64,000 nucleotides of DNA from Acetobacterium tundrae (GCF_008086615.1 NZ_RXYB01000005.1:124001-188000), one strand, 5' to 3'. Numbered from the stretch's first letter, positions 16,278-25,686 are shown. Program-made: numbers and translations. The notes: generated by a model not told the origin, from the sequence alone.

Positions 16278-19200
16278 TTGAGTATGTTAACCCAACGTCA
16301 GGAACGATATCAAAAAATAATAGCAGACTATCACTTGGTGACCGATAGTATCAAAATCAATTCCAGTCAAGGGGAATTGATTTTTAAGTTTATCAGTTCC
16401 AAAAAGGAAACCGATACCGAGAACATTCAAACCGCGTTTGAAGAGATTTTCGATTATGCCAAAGCCCTAAAAATAGAAGTTTCACCCCGACAATATCAGG
16501 ATGGGGAACAGCTGCTTTCAACAGATGCTCAGGGCGTCACCCAGCTGATGATGGGGATCAACTCCAAAATATCAGCGATTCTGTTGGTGAATACCCTGAT
16601 GGCAGAGGGAAAAACCTTTTATGTTCGCGGCCGGTCCACCGGTGAAATCGACGGGGAAGCTTTGGTCATTTTCCGGAGCCGCTTTAAACGTCTGATTGCG
16701 GAAAACTATGGACTGGAGGATGCCGACCTGGTCGTTCGTTTTAGCGACGAGGAATCGGTAACCGAAAAAAGTCAGCAGGATCTGCAGAAGCGTTTGGCGA
16801 CCATTAAACCGGTGGCACCCAAAAGCAGCACCGGCACCGCAAAATTGTCAAAGGCGGAAAAGCCTGGCGATGTGGTGATGGGAAGGAGAATCATCAATCA
16901 GATCGACCAGCTCCGAGAAGTTGACTTCAGTATCAATAGTGAATTTGAAGGAAAAACGATTGTCGTCAAAGGCTGGGCTTTTGGGGTCAACACCCGGCCA
17001 TTAAAAAGTAATAAAACCCTGCTGACCTTTAACATAACCGATGATACCAGCAGCATAACCTGTAAAATATTCACCGATAAAGAAGAAGTTGTCGAGGCAA
17101 TCAGAGAAGGCGGCTGGTATCTGATTGAAGGGAAAATCAATTATGATGACTATTCCCAGGAAATGATGTTTTATCCGAAGAATATCAATCTTTCAAAAGA
17201 AACCATCCGAACCGATGATGCGCCGGTAAAAAGAGTCGAACTGCATCTGCACAGCCAGTTCTCCGCCATGGATGCCGTAAGCAAGGTTGAAAAAATAATG
17301 AAGCAAGCTGCTGATTTCGGCCATGATACCATTGGCATAACGGACCACGGGGTTCTGCAGGCCTATCCGGAAATGATGGAGCTGGGAAGAAAGAAAAAGA
17401 TCAAGGTTCTTTACGGCGTGGAAGGCTATTTGGTCGAAGACCAGCTCAATGTGGTTTTCGGTGATCAGGATCAGGACTTCTGCGGCGAGTTTATTTTCTT
17501 TGATTTAGAAACAACTGGCTTGATTCCGGGAAACCATAAAATCATTGAAATGGCCGCTGTTAAAATAAAAAACAAACAGATCATCGACAGTTTTACAGCT
17601 TTGGTCAACCCTCACTGCGAAATTCCGCCTTTTATTACCGAGCTCACCGGGATCACCAATCAAATGGTCGAAAACGGGATCGAACAAGAAGAAGCGCTAA
17701 AACAGTTTCTGGAATTTGCCGATGGAACCATTTTAGTGGCCCATAACGCCTCATTCGATATGAGCTTTTTAAACACAGCATTAGCGGAATACGGCATTGA
17801 GCGGGACAGCACCTCTGTGGATACCCTGGCAATGTCTCGATGTCTGCTGACCGGCATCACGAAACACACCCTGAAAAAACTCTGCAGTCATTTTAAAATA
17901 GACATGCAGAACCATCACCGGGCCCTGGATGACGCCGCCGCTTCGGCAAAAGTATTTGTCAAACTCATGGGTTTGGCAGAAAAGAAAGACTGCACCTCAA
18001 TTCAGACATTAAACAGCCTTTCCAGCCAGGAACGAAGCATCCGCATCAATCCTACCAATCATATCATTATTTACGCCAAAAACCAGGCGGGAATTAAGGA
18101 TTTGTATCGGCTGGTATCCGAGACCCACCTCAATTATTTTTATAAAAAGCCGCGAATCCCAAAATCGTTGCTGGCGGAAAACAGAGAAAACTTTCTAGTT
18201 GGTTCAGCCTGCGAGGCGGGGGAATTATTCACGGCGATGCTGCACAACAAATCAAAAACAGAAATTATGCAGATCGCAAATTTCTATGATTATCTCGAAA
18301 TTCAGCCATTGGGAAATAATCAGTTCCTGATTGACAACAATAGCGTTCCCGATCAGGAAGCCCTTAAAGATTTGAATAAGCAGATTATTGATTTGGGAAA
18401 AAGTCTGAATAAACTGGTGGTTGCCACCGGGGATGTTCATTTTGTCAACAAAGAAGATTCGCTTTACCGGGAAATCCTCTTTACCGGGCAGGGCTATAAA
18501 GATGCTCACAAACAGCCGCCTCTGTATTACCGAAATACTCAGGAGATGCTGGATGAATTCGACTATCTGGATGAGGAAACCGCCCGGGCTGTGGTCATCG
18601 ATAATCCCCGAAAAATAGCCGCTTTAATGGACGAAGTGCTGCCGATCCCGGACGACACCTTTCCACCGGTGATCGAAGGATCAGATGACGAAATCAGAGC
18701 AATGGTGGAAAACAAAACTCAGGAACTTTATGGGAATCCGCTACCGGAAATCGTGGAAAAACGGATGAACCGCGAACTGGATTCCATTATCGGAAACGGC
18801 TACTCCGTGCTTTATCTGATTGCCCAGAAACTGGTGCATCATTCCATGGAGGACGGCTATCTGGTTGGCTCCCGGGGGTCGGTTGGTTCTTCCTTCGTGG
18901 CAACAATGTGCGGGATTACCGAGGTCAACCCCCTGGCCCCTCACTACCGCTGCCCCAACTGTCAGCATTCCGAGTTTTTCAATGCGGCTGACGTTGGCGT
19001 CGGACCTGACTTGAAAGACGCCGACTGCCCTCACTGCGGAACAAAGATGGAAAAAGACGGGTTCGAAATTCCGTTTGAAACCTTCCTGGGGTTTGAAGGC
19101 GATAAAGAGCCGGATATCGACCTTAATTTCTCCGGCGATAATCAGGCCGAAGCCCACCACTACACCGAGGTGCTTTTCGGCAAAGGAAAAGTCTTTCGCG

Positions 19201-20531
19201 CCGGCACCATTTCAACCATTGCGGAAAAGACGGCTTTTGGTTTTGTAAAAAATTATTATGATGAAAAAGAGATAAAAGTGCCAAGAGCAGAGCTGGAACG
19301 GGTCATCAAGTGCTGTGCCGGAATCAAAAAAACCACCGGCCAGCATCCCGGCGGCATCATGGTCGTTCCGACCTATAAAGACATTTATGATTTCTGTCCG
19401 GTGCAGCATCCCGCAGATGACACCGAAAGCGACACCATCACCACCCATTTTGCTTATGAGTCCATCAGTGGACGGCTTTTGAAGCTCGATATTCTGGGCC
19501 ATGATGATCCCACGATGCTCCGCATGCTGCAGGATTTAACCGGCATCGACCCGGTAAAGATACCGCTGGATGATGCGAAAGTGATGAGCCTTTTTGTATC
19601 CACCAAAGCCCTGGATTTAAAAGACGATGATTATGATTCGCCGCTTGGCGTTTGCGGTGTTCCAGAGTTCGGTACCAGTTTTGTCCGGGAAATGTTGCTG
19701 GACACCAAACCAACCGCTTTTTCGGATTTAATCCGGATATCCGGTTTATCCCATGGCACTGACGTGTGGCTGAACAATGCCCAGGAGCTGATCAAGCAGA
19801 GAACGGTAACGATTAAAGAAGCCATCTGTACCCGAGATGATATCATGCTCTATTTACTCGACAAAGGCCTGGAGGCTAAAACCGCCTTTACGATTATGGA
19901 GAAGGTTCGAAAAGGGAAGGGACTGACACCGGAATTTGAAAAAGCGATGCGCGACTGCAAGGTGCCGGAATGGTATATTGATTCCTGTAAAAAGATCAAG
20001 TACATGTTCCCGAAAGCCCATGCGGCAGCCTATGTAACCAGCGCTTTTAGAATCGCCTGGTACAAAGTATATTATCCCCTGGCTTATTACGCCACTTATT
20101 TTTCAGTCCGGGCCAGCGAATTTGATGCTCAGCTGGTCACCCAGGGAAAAGGCGCCGTGGTTGCCAAAATGAACCAGATTAAAGAATTGGGAATAAAGGC
20201 TTCCAACAAGGAAAAGGGTCTGCTGACCGTGCTGGAGATCGTCTATGAAATGCTGTGCCGAGGTTACTGCTTTAAAAATGTGGATGTGTATGAATCCCAC
20301 TACAGCAAATTTCGAATTGTGGAAGATAGCTTGTTGCCGCCTCTCAGTGCCTTGGATGGGATTGGCGAAAAAGCCGCCCAGCGAATCTTCGAAGAGGCCC
20401 AGGTCCGGGCCTATATGTCAAGGGAGGATCTGCAGAACCGCACCAAAGTTGGCAAAGCGGTTATCGAGACCCTTGAGAAACAGGGCTGCCTCAACCAGCT
20501 GCCAGCTTCAAACCAGATTGCCTTTTTTTAG
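16278..20531 (+). CDS. polC: DNA polymerase III alpha subunit, Gram-positive PolC type
   Basis: The 1417-residue protein has the PolC domain order: N-terminal domain, OB fold (about 210-300), PHP domain with HLHSQFSAMD (about 322), and a DEDD 3'-5' exonuclease inserted in the PHP domain (FFDLETTGL about 408; HNASFDMSF about 488; HHRALDDA about 550). The polymerase core follows with GSRGSVGSSF (about 864), a zinc module CPNC...CPHC (about 891-922), the catalytic PDIDLNFSGD (about 945), and a C-terminal HhH/finger region. It is the main replicative polymerase with built-in proofreading. The start may be TTG 16278 or ATG 16284. It is the last gene of the uppS operon. Confidence 0.96.
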   Translation: MSMLTQRQERYQKIIADYHLVTDSIKINSSQGELIFKFISSKKETDTENIQTAFEEIFDYAKALKIEVSPRQYQDGEQLLSTDAQGVTQLMMGINSKISAILLVNTLMAEGKTFYVRGRSTGEIDGEALVIFRSRFKRLIAENYGLEDADLVVRFSDEESVTEKSQQDLQKRLATIKPVAPKSSTGTAKLSKAEKPGDVVMGRRIINQIDQLREVDFSINSEFEGKTIVVKGWAFGVNTRPLKSNKTLLTFNITDDTSSITCKIFTDKEEVVEAIREGGWYLIEGKINYDDYSQEMMFYPKNINLSKETIRTDDAPVKRVELHLHSQFSAMDAVSKVEKIMKQAADFGHDTIGITDHGVLQAYPEMMELGRKKKIKVLYGVEGYLVEDQLNVVFGDQDQDFCGEFIFFDLETTGLIPGNHKIIEMAAVKIKNKQIIDSFTALVNPHCEIPPFITELTGITNQMVENGIEQEEALKQFLEFADGTILVAHNASFDMSFLNTALAEYGIERDSTSVDTLAMSRCLLTGITKHTLKKLCSHFKIDMQNHHRALDDAAASAKVFVKLMGLAEKKDCTSIQTLNSLSSQERSIRINPTNHIIIYAKNQAGIKDLYRLVSETHLNYFYKKPRIPKSLLAENRENFLVGSACEAGELFTAMLHNKSKTEIMQIANFYDYLEIQPLGNNQFLIDNNSVPDQEALKDLNKQIIDLGKSLNKLVVATGDVHFVNKEDSLYREILFTGQGYKDAHKQPPLYYRNTQEMLDEFDYLDEETARAVVIDNPRKIAALMDEVLPIPDDTFPPVIEGSDDEIRAMVENKTQELYGNPLPEIVEKRMNRELDSIIGNGYSVLYLIAQKLVHHSMEDGYLVGSRGSVGSSFVATMCGITEVNPLAPHYRCPNCQHSEFFNAADVGVGPDLKDADCPHCGTKMEKDGFEIPFETFLGFEGDKEPDIDLNFSGDNQAEAHHYTEVLFGKGKVFRAGTISTIAEKTAFGFVKNYYDEKEIKVPRAELERVIKCCAGIKKTTGQHPGGIMVVPTYKDIYDFCPVQHPADDTESDTITTHFAYESISGRLLKLDILGHDDPTMLRMLQDLTGIDPVKIPLDDAKVMSLFVSTKALDLKDDDYDSPLGVCGVPEFGTSFVREMLLDTKPTAFSDLIRISGLSHGTDVWLNNAQELIKQRTVTIKEAICTRDDIMLYLLDKGLEAKTAFTIMEKVRKGKGLTPEFEKAMRDCKVPEWYIDSCKKIKYMFPKAHAAAYVTSAFRIAWYKVYYPLAYYATYFSVRASEFDAQLVTQGKGAVVAKMNQIKELGIKASNKEKGLLTVLEIVYEMLCRGYCFKNVDVYESHYSKFRIVEDSLLPPLSALDGIGEKAAQRIFEEAQVRAYMSREDLQNRTKVGKAVIETLEKQGCLNQLPASNQIAFF

Positions 20532-20559
20532 GACAACGAAAATAAATGTAAGTTTAGGT

Positions 20560-20591
20560 TCGTCGGAGCGCTTATCAATCGCTCCGACGAT
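20560..20591. terminator. Hairpin after polC
   Basis: TCGTCGGAGCG pairs with CGCTCCGACGA in an 11-bp perfect stem but has no T run. It may support termination or protect the 3' end. The strong bidirectional terminator is just downstream. Confidence 0.45.
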
Positions 20592-20619
20592 ATACTGCAT
20601 TAGGTTTGTTTGCTGAAAC

Positions 20620-20670
20620 AAAAAGAGGGATGCTTCTTAATCGGTTTGGTTAAGAAGCATCCCTCTTTTT
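20620..20670. terminator. Strong bidirectional terminator between polC and the tetR gene
   Basis: AAAAAGAGGGATGCTTCTTA and its exact complement flank a 10-nt loop, giving a 20-bp stem with a T tract on either strand. It separates the convergent polC and tetR genes and reaches the tetR stop codon. Confidence 0.88.
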
Positions 20671-21289
20671 ATACCTCAACAGCATCAGCCGATTCTTTAG
20701 CATTGATCCCCAACAAAGGCAATAAATAGACATAATAAAAATGGTTGAAATTCTCATCAAATTTATACCGGCCGGATTGGCCCACCCATTGGACTAGGAT
20801 ACCGAATAAATTAGTGAAAATAAAGTTGGAAATTTCAACCGGATTCAAACTTTTTCGAAAAACTTTCTCGACAATGCCACGACGGATGATATTTGTCATA
20901 ATTCCTTTCTGGAAGGTGTTGGTAATAGCAAAATTCTTCCATTTCTTTTCCAGACTAAATTGAATAATGATCCCTGTTTCATTGATGTTCTTTTCCGAAA
21001 AACAGGCAACATACCAGTCAAACATGGCCCGCAACTGCTCAGTTGCCGGTAGATTAATACGCTGGGTGTAATAGTCTGAAATCTGTCCTTCCAGAAGTTT
21101 GTATTGTTGGAAAATCAAATCGGATTTTGATTTGAAATGATGGTAAAAGGAGCCTTTTGTGACCCCCAGCTCTTCACAGATCTGGTCCACCGTTACGTTG
21201 TCGTAACCGGTTTCATTGATGATGATCATAGCGTGTTCCAACATTATTTCTTTGGTATAGCGCATGCGTTTATTATTCGTTGTTTCCAT
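20669..21289 (-). CDS. TetR/AcrR-family repressor, probable regulator of the divergent URO-D gene
   Basis: The 206-residue protein has an N-terminal HTH (about residues 10-55; YDNVTVDQICEELGVTKGSFYHHFKSK), the TetR signature, and a helical ligand-binding C-terminal domain. The start is taken at ATG 21289 with AAAGGA behind it; an upstream in-frame start at 21328 lacks a ribosome site. It is divergent from the URO-D gene, and two palindromes lie in the shared control region. A repressor responding to a methyl-donor substrate is plausible inference. Confidence 0.87.
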   Translation of the reverse strand: METTNNKRMRYTKEIMLEHAMIIINETGYDNVTVDQICEELGVTKGSFYHHFKSKSDLIFQQYKLLEGQISDYYTQRINLPATEQLRAMFDWYVACFSEKNINETGIIIQFSLEKKWKNFAITNTFQKGIMTNIIRRGIVEKVFRKSLNPVEISNFIFTNLFGILVQWVGQSGRYKFDENFNHFYYVYLLPLLGINAKESADAVEV

Positions 21290-21323
21290 AGTTATCCTTT
21301 TAAATATATTGAAATTCCCATTA

Positions 21324-21352
21324 AGCATAGCTTAAAATCGGTAAAAAATCAA
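21324..21352 (-). promoter_or_regulatory. Possible tetR promoter
   Basis: On the minus strand TTGATT (21352-21347) and TATGCT (21329-21324) are 17 bp apart, about 35 bp before the tetR start codon. Confidence 0.4.
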
Positions 21353-21366
21353 GAATAGAAAATAAC

Positions 21367-21420
21367 TTGACAACCATACTGAGAGTATGTTACCATCAAA
21401 CCATACTTAGAGTATGGTTT
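21367..21420 (+). promoter_or_regulatory. URO-D gene promoter with twin TetR-type operators
   Basis: TTGACA (21367-21372) and TACCAT (21391-21396) are 18 bp apart. Operator 1, CATACT-GAG-AGTATG (21375-21389), fills the spacer. Operator 2 (21398-21420) has perfect 10-bp arms AAACCATACT/AGTATGGTTT around TAG, just after the -10 box. The shared CATACT-N3-AGTATG core shows one protein binds both, almost certainly the divergent TetR. Repression by blocking polymerase follows from the position. Confidence 0.75.
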
Positions 21421-21481
21421 GTGAATTAATAATGCAGATTCAATGAAAACGTTTGTAGGAAAACAAAAATAGGAGGAAAAA

Positions 21482-22642
21482 ATGGGCGATACCTATCAAG
21501 AAAGAATTAATCGTATTAAAACAACGGTAAATCATCAGGAACCGGACAAAGTGCCAATCCTGTCAATGATCGGAACCTATGCGGTACATTACGCCGGCGG
21601 TACGATCCAGGAAATGACGGATCATCCGGAAAAAGAAATTGAATACTATTGCGAGCCGCATAAAAAACTGTATTCAGATGCAACCTATACGGCTGGGCTG
21701 GTGTTTGATGCAAAAAGCGCACAATGCATCGGAAGTGACAGCCATTTTGTTTCAAGTGATGGGGCTACCGTTCAGCACAAGGAAATAACTCCGATGGAAG
21801 ACACTGAATATCCGGAATTAATTGCCGACCCGGAAGGTTACATTTTTAATAAGATGCTGCCAAGAAAAGCAAAAAAACTGGCAGGCACCACAGCGGAAAA
21901 ATATGCAGCGATTAAAGAACTGGTCGATCACTGGAAAGTCAAAGGAATGATCCAGACTCAGCTAATCGATAAACTGAAAAACGATTATCAGCTGCCTGTC
22001 ATTACCGGCAGTTTTGCCTATCCGCCATTGGATTATATATTTGACTATTTACGCGGGTTCAAGGGACTTTCATTAGATATGCGCCGACATAAAGAAGAAC
22101 TGGTTGCCGCTTGCAATGCGATACAAGGGATGGCCGATGAATTTCTGGGAATCACAGAAGAGATGACAGACCTTCCGGATTTCCCCTTTTATGCCACCAT
22201 GATGCACGTTCCAACTTTTATCAGCCCGAAACAATTTGAAAAATTTTTTGTGCCAACCTATGAAAAGTTGATTTATCGCATCCACAAACGCGGCGGAAAA
22301 CTGATTATATTTTTAGAAGGCTCATGGGAAGCTAAATATGACTGGCTCAACAGCCTGCCAAAGAATTTTGCTATCGGCATTGTAGAAGGCGACAATATTT
22401 TTGAAGCTAAAAAACGCGTCGGGGACAATATTACCCTTGCCGGTGGAATGCCTCTTGAGATGTTGAAACTTGGCAAAAAGGAAGCATGCATTGATTACGC
22501 CAAGAAATTGGTCGATGAATTAGCACCAGGCGGTGGATATATCTTTGCTTCCAGCCGCGAATTGTTATCAAAAGGAGATGTCAATCCGGAAAACATGATT
22601 GAAACCTATAATTTTGTCCATGAATATGGCATCTATAAATAA
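21482..22642 (+). CDS. Uroporphyrinogen decarboxylase (URO-D)-family protein, possible corrinoid methyltransferase
   Basis: The 386-residue protein has the URO-D TIM-barrel fold: a VPILSMIGTY-type N-terminal strand and a C-terminal metal-site region (LAGGMPLEML and ELAPGGGYIFASSRE). In acetogens this superfamily includes MtaA/MtbA-like and O-demethylase methyltransferases rather than true HemE, and a TetR-controlled stand-alone copy fits catabolic methyl transfer. AGGAGG at 21471-21476 supports the start. The promoter carries TetR operators. A 41-codon gene follows 11 bp later. A second URO-D gene enters the window at its right edge with the same C-terminal motif. The substrate is unknown. 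Confidence 0.82.
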   Translation: MGDTYQERINRIKTTVNHQEPDKVPILSMIGTYAVHYAGGTIQEMTDHPEKEIEYYCEPHKKLYSDATYTAGLVFDAKSAQCIGSDSHFVSSDGATVQHKEITPMEDTEYPELIADPEGYIFNKMLPRKAKKLAGTTAEKYAAIKELVDHWKVKGMIQTQLIDKLKNDYQLPVITGSFAYPPLDYIFDYLRGFKGLSLDMRRHKEELVAACNAIQGMADEFLGITEEMTDLPDFPFYATMMHVPTFISPKQFEKFFVPTYEKLIYRIHKRGGKLIIFLEGSWEAKYDWLNSLPKNFAIGIVEGDNIFEAKKRVGDNITLAGGMPLEMLKLGKKEACIDYAKKLVDELAPGGGYIFASSRELLSKGDVNPENMIETYNFVHEYGIYK

Positions 22643-22653
22643 GGAGAAATGAA

Positions 22654-22779
22654 ATGGATGATGAGAAAACCGTATTAGAAGTTTTGGAAGAGATCAAGAA
22701 AAATGAACTGGCAGAGATGCCCGAAGAAGCAGCCAACGGCTTTATGGTATTGATCAAGTTCCTGATGCTGGCATCCTAA
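22654..22779 (+). CDS. 41-residue acidic microprotein downstream of the URO-D gene
   Basis: The ORF starts at ATG 22654 with AAGGAG at 22641-22646, overlapping the URO-D stop region, so it is clearly placed for translation in the same mRNA. The N-terminal half is charged (MDDEKTVLEVLEEIKKNE) and likely helical; then comes MPEEAANG and a hydrophobic end FMVLIKFLMLAS. I do not recognise a family. A 48-residue ORF of similar build follows the second URO-D gene (63711-63857). A small partner or regulator of the URO-D protein is inference. Confidence 0.6.
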   Translation: MDDEKTVLEVLEEIKKNELAEMPEEAANGFMVLIKFLMLAS

Positions 22780-22816
22780 AAAAAGAACACTAGGGAAGCA
22801 TGTCAATACAGGCAGG

Positions 22817-22920
22817 TCGGGGCGATTCTCAAAAGTTAGAATTGTAGGGGCGATTCTCAATCGCCCGGGAACGTAGGTTAGAAAGACCAACGTTTTCGGG
22901 CGGTCATGGACCGCCCCTAC
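22817..22920. repeat. REP-type hairpin pair (GTAG family), plus a partial copy
   Basis: GTAG plus GGGCGATTCTCAATCGCCC opens the unit and an inverted GGGCGGTCATGGACCGCCC plus CTAC closes it. The closing stem has a compensated change (A-T to G-C) against the usual GGGCGAT/ATCGCCC. A degraded copy (GTCGGGGCGATTCTC) is at 22817. Confidence 0.8.
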
Positions 22921-22978
22921 AGTAGATTCCCAAACAAATGTAAATTTAGGCATTGTAGGCGTGAAGCTGGTTGCTGAA

Positions 22979-24142
22979 TCAAGAACGGCTGATTGTTATC
23001 TCCATGGCGATGCGCCTGGCCCAGGCATCCGAAGAAAGGACATCATCCAAAGTTGGGTTGGCAATCGCCGTGTGCTTTTCCATGACCGCGGCGTTAATCC
23101 GAGGAATATCCGAAAAACAAATTTCCTGATGCAAGAATTTCGCCACCGCTACTTCATTGGCGGCATTCAGCACACAGGTCATAGATCCCCCAATATCCAG
23201 AGCATCGTAGGCCAGCTGCAGGCAGGGAAAGGAGTGCAGATCCGGTTCCTCGAAAGTAAGCTCCCGAACCAGATGAAAATCAAGAGCCTGGCGATCATTG
23301 GCAATCCGATCGGGATAGAAAAAAGCAATCTGAATCGGGAGCGCCATATCCGGCAATCCCAATTGCGCCATCGTGGAGTGATCAATGAATTCGACCATGG
23401 AGTGGATGATGCTCTGAGGATGAACCACCACATCAATTTGGTCTCGGGGTAAATCAAAAAGCCATTTGGCTTCAATCACTTCCAAACCTTTGTTCATTAA
23501 AGTAGCCGAATCGATGGTGATCTTTTGTCCCATCGACCAGTTGGGATGTTTAAGCGCCTGGTCAAGGGTAACCAATTGAAGCTGTTCGGCCGTTTTGCCC
23601 CGAAAGGGACCACCGGAAGCGGTAATGATGATTCGTTTTATTTCCTCATGTTTATTCCCCATCAGACACTGAAAAATCGCACAATGTTCACTGTCTACCG
23701 GCAGGATTGAAACCCCCATTTTGGCAGCGGCATCCATGATTAGTTTCCCCCCGGCAACCAGGGTTTCCTTATTTGCCAGGGCGATATCGACGCCCTGATT
23801 GATCGCCGCCAAAGTGGGCTGCAGGCCGATCATTCCGGAGACCGCCGTCAGCAGCATCTCAATTTCCGACGCAGTTGAAACGGCGATCAGTCCGTCAACA
23901 CCGGTAACCACCTCAACCGAACGGCCTTTCGCTTTCAACCGTTGCTCCAGAATAAGAGCAGCGTCATTGTTCATGACGCACACAATCCGAGGAGCAAATT
24001 TTTCGATCTGCTGTTCCAGGAGATCGATGCTGGTATTGGTCGATAAGCCCACCACATTCAAAGTGTCGCTGTTGGCTGAAACAACTTCCAGGGCCTGGGT
24101 TCCGATCGAACCGGTTGAGCCGATAATACTAATATTTTTCAT
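22979..24142 (-). CDS. dxr: 1-deoxy-D-xylulose 5-phosphate reductoisomerase
   Basis: The 387-residue protein has the NADPH-binding GSTGSIGTQ (residues 7-15), the catalytic metal-site region LPVDSEHCAIFQCL (about 145-158) and SATLMNKGLEVIEA (about 218-231), which are IspC/Dxr signatures. It commits DXP to the MEP isoprenoid pathway. It is monocistronic here, convergent with the URO-D gene, and its 3' end abuts a REP pair. In most Firmicutes dxr lies between cdsA and rseP, so it appears to have been moved out of that operon. Confidence 0.95.
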   Translation of the reverse strand: MKNISIIGSTGSIGTQALEVVSANSDTLNVVGLSTNTSIDLLEQQIEKFAPRIVCVMNNDAALILEQRLKAKGRSVEVVTGVDGLIAVSTASEIEMLLTAVSGMIGLQPTLAAINQGVDIALANKETLVAGGKLIMDAAAKMGVSILPVDSEHCAIFQCLMGNKHEEIKRIIITASGGPFRGKTAEQLQLVTLDQALKHPNWSMGQKITIDSATLMNKGLEVIEAKWLFDLPRDQIDVVVHPQSIIHSMVEFIDHSTMAQLGLPDMALPIQIAFFYPDRIANDRQALDFHLVRELTFEEPDLHSFPCLQLAYDALDIGGSMTCVLNAANEVAVAKFLHQEICFSDIPRINAAVMEKHTAIANPTLDDVLSSDAWARRIAMEITISRS

Positions 24143-24178
24143 AAATTACCTCGTTTTTAATTACAATTAGGTTATTGC

Positions 24179-24288
24179 CAAACCATACCGACAATTGTCA
24201 TATCGTGTTGTATGCCTCAAGGCGAACAGGTGATAGCCTGTCCGAATTGTGTGCATACAACTGATTAACAATTGATCGGTATGGTTTG
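24179..24288. repeat. 110-bp palindromic repeat with shared core hairpin
   Basis: The arms CAAACCATACCGA-CAATTG and CAATTG-A-TCGGTATGGTTTG pair over about 19 bp, with an inner TGTATGC/GCATACA stem and the family core (CGAACAGGTGATAGCCTGTCCG). It is closely related to the copy at 12524. The other bases of the 24143-24537 gap are AT-rich; a TATAAT at 24500 may belong to the adh promoter, but no good -35 was found. Confidence 0.75.
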
Positions 24289-24537
24289 TAAGTGAATATG
24301 CTTTATTTGAATTCTCAATTATCCAAAGAAGACAATTCTATTTGATAGTATAACACAATTCTTAAAGAGAAGAAAAGAATGGTGAAAGCAACCGTTTATT
24401 ATTCATAGTCGATGAGAAATTATAAGAAGGTATTCAACCGTCTCAATATTGTATCTCAAACCAATAAAATATTCCATTTCTCGAAAGCCTCCTTTGGCAT
24501 ATAATCATGTAAACGAATAAAATTTGGAGGTGCTCTT

Positions 24538-25686
24538 ATGGCAAAAACCTATTATTTTCCACCAATCGTAATTATGGGACCAGGTGCAATTGAACTTATT
24601 GTGCCTGAGATTCAAAAAATGAATGTGAAAAAAGCTCTAGTTGTCACAGATAAAGTTTTGATTGAAACGGGTGTGGTACAGGATGTGCTGGATGTATTGA
24701 AAAGTGCAAAAATACCTTATGCCATATTCTCAGATGTTAAACCAAATCCGACCGTTGCCAATGTCAATGCCGGCTATCAGGCATTGCTGGATAACGAATG
24801 TGATTTTCTTATTAGTATCGGGGGCGGTTCGCCTCAGGATACCGCCAAAGGTGTCGCTATTCTGGGAACAAATCCCGGTGATATCTGCGATTATAATGGG
24901 GTTGGCAAAACGGCCAACAAATCACTGCCAATCGTGGCCATTAATACCACTGCCGGAACAGCCAGTGAAGCCACCATCAACTATGTCATAACCGATGAAA
25001 AACGTAAACTGAAAATGGTTATCGTTGATCCGAACAGCATTGCGACCGTAGCCGTTAATGATCCGGTATTGATGATGAAAATGCCGAAATCACTAACCGC
25101 GGCTACCGGTATGGATGCCCTGACTCATGCAATCGAAGGTTACACCACCGCCGGAGCAACACCATTTACAGATATGTTTAATATAGAAGCCATTAAAGTG
25201 ATCTCAAAAAGCTTGCGAACAGCCGTTGCCGATGGCGATGATTTGGACGCTCGTGACGCGATGGCTTATGGTCAGTTCGTTACCGGCATGGGCTTCTCAA
25301 ACGGCGGATTGGGAATCGTCCACTCCATGGCGCATCAGCTGGGGGGCTTCTATGATCTTCCTCATGGGGTCTGCAATGCCATCCTGCTTCCTTATGTTGT
25401 CGCTTATAACGCAGATGCCGTTGGGAGCCGTTTAAAAGATGTGGCCGTTGCAATGGGTGTTGATATTAGCCGTCTTGAACCGAAAGAAATTAATATTGCC
25501 GCTATTGATGCGATAAAAAAACTTTCAAAAGACGTCGGAATTCCTTCCGGATTAAAAGAAATCGGCGTAAAAGAAGAAGATTTTGCCGTACTGGCAGATA
25601 TGGCACTAGTTGATGCCTGTACCCCAGGCAATCCAAAATGTCCGACCAAAGAAGATGTGATTGCCATATACAAAGCTGCTTTCTAA
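24538..25686 (+). CDS. Iron-containing (group III) alcohol dehydrogenase
   Basis: The 382-residue protein has the NAD-binding GGGSPQD segment (about 94-100), the family signature around MDALTHAIEGY (about 190-201), and metal-ligand histidines in HSMAHQLGGF and LPHGVCNA (about 261-278). The family oxidises alcohols or diols, or reduces aldehydes, with Fe2+ and NAD(P)H; acetogens use it in ethanol or 1,2-propanediol metabolism. GGAGG at 24528-24532 supports ATG 24538. It is monocistronic with its own terminator. The substrate is unresolved. Confidence 0.93.
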   Translation: MAKTYYFPPIVIMGPGAIELIVPEIQKMNVKKALVVTDKVLIETGVVQDVLDVLKSAKIPYAIFSDVKPNPTVANVNAGYQALLDNECDFLISIGGGSPQDTAKGVAILGTNPGDICDYNGVGKTANKSLPIVAINTTAGTASEATINYVITDEKRKLKMVIVDPNSIATVAVNDPVLMMKMPKSLTAATGMDALTHAIEGYTTAGATPFTDMFNIEAIKVISKSLRTAVADGDDLDARDAMAYGQFVTGMGFSNGGLGIVHSMAHQLGGFYDLPHGVCNAILLPYVVAYNADAVGSRLKDVAVAMGVDISRLEPKEINIAAIDAIKKLSKDVGIPSGLKEIGVKEEDFAVLADMALVDACTPGNPKCPTKEDVIAIYKAAF

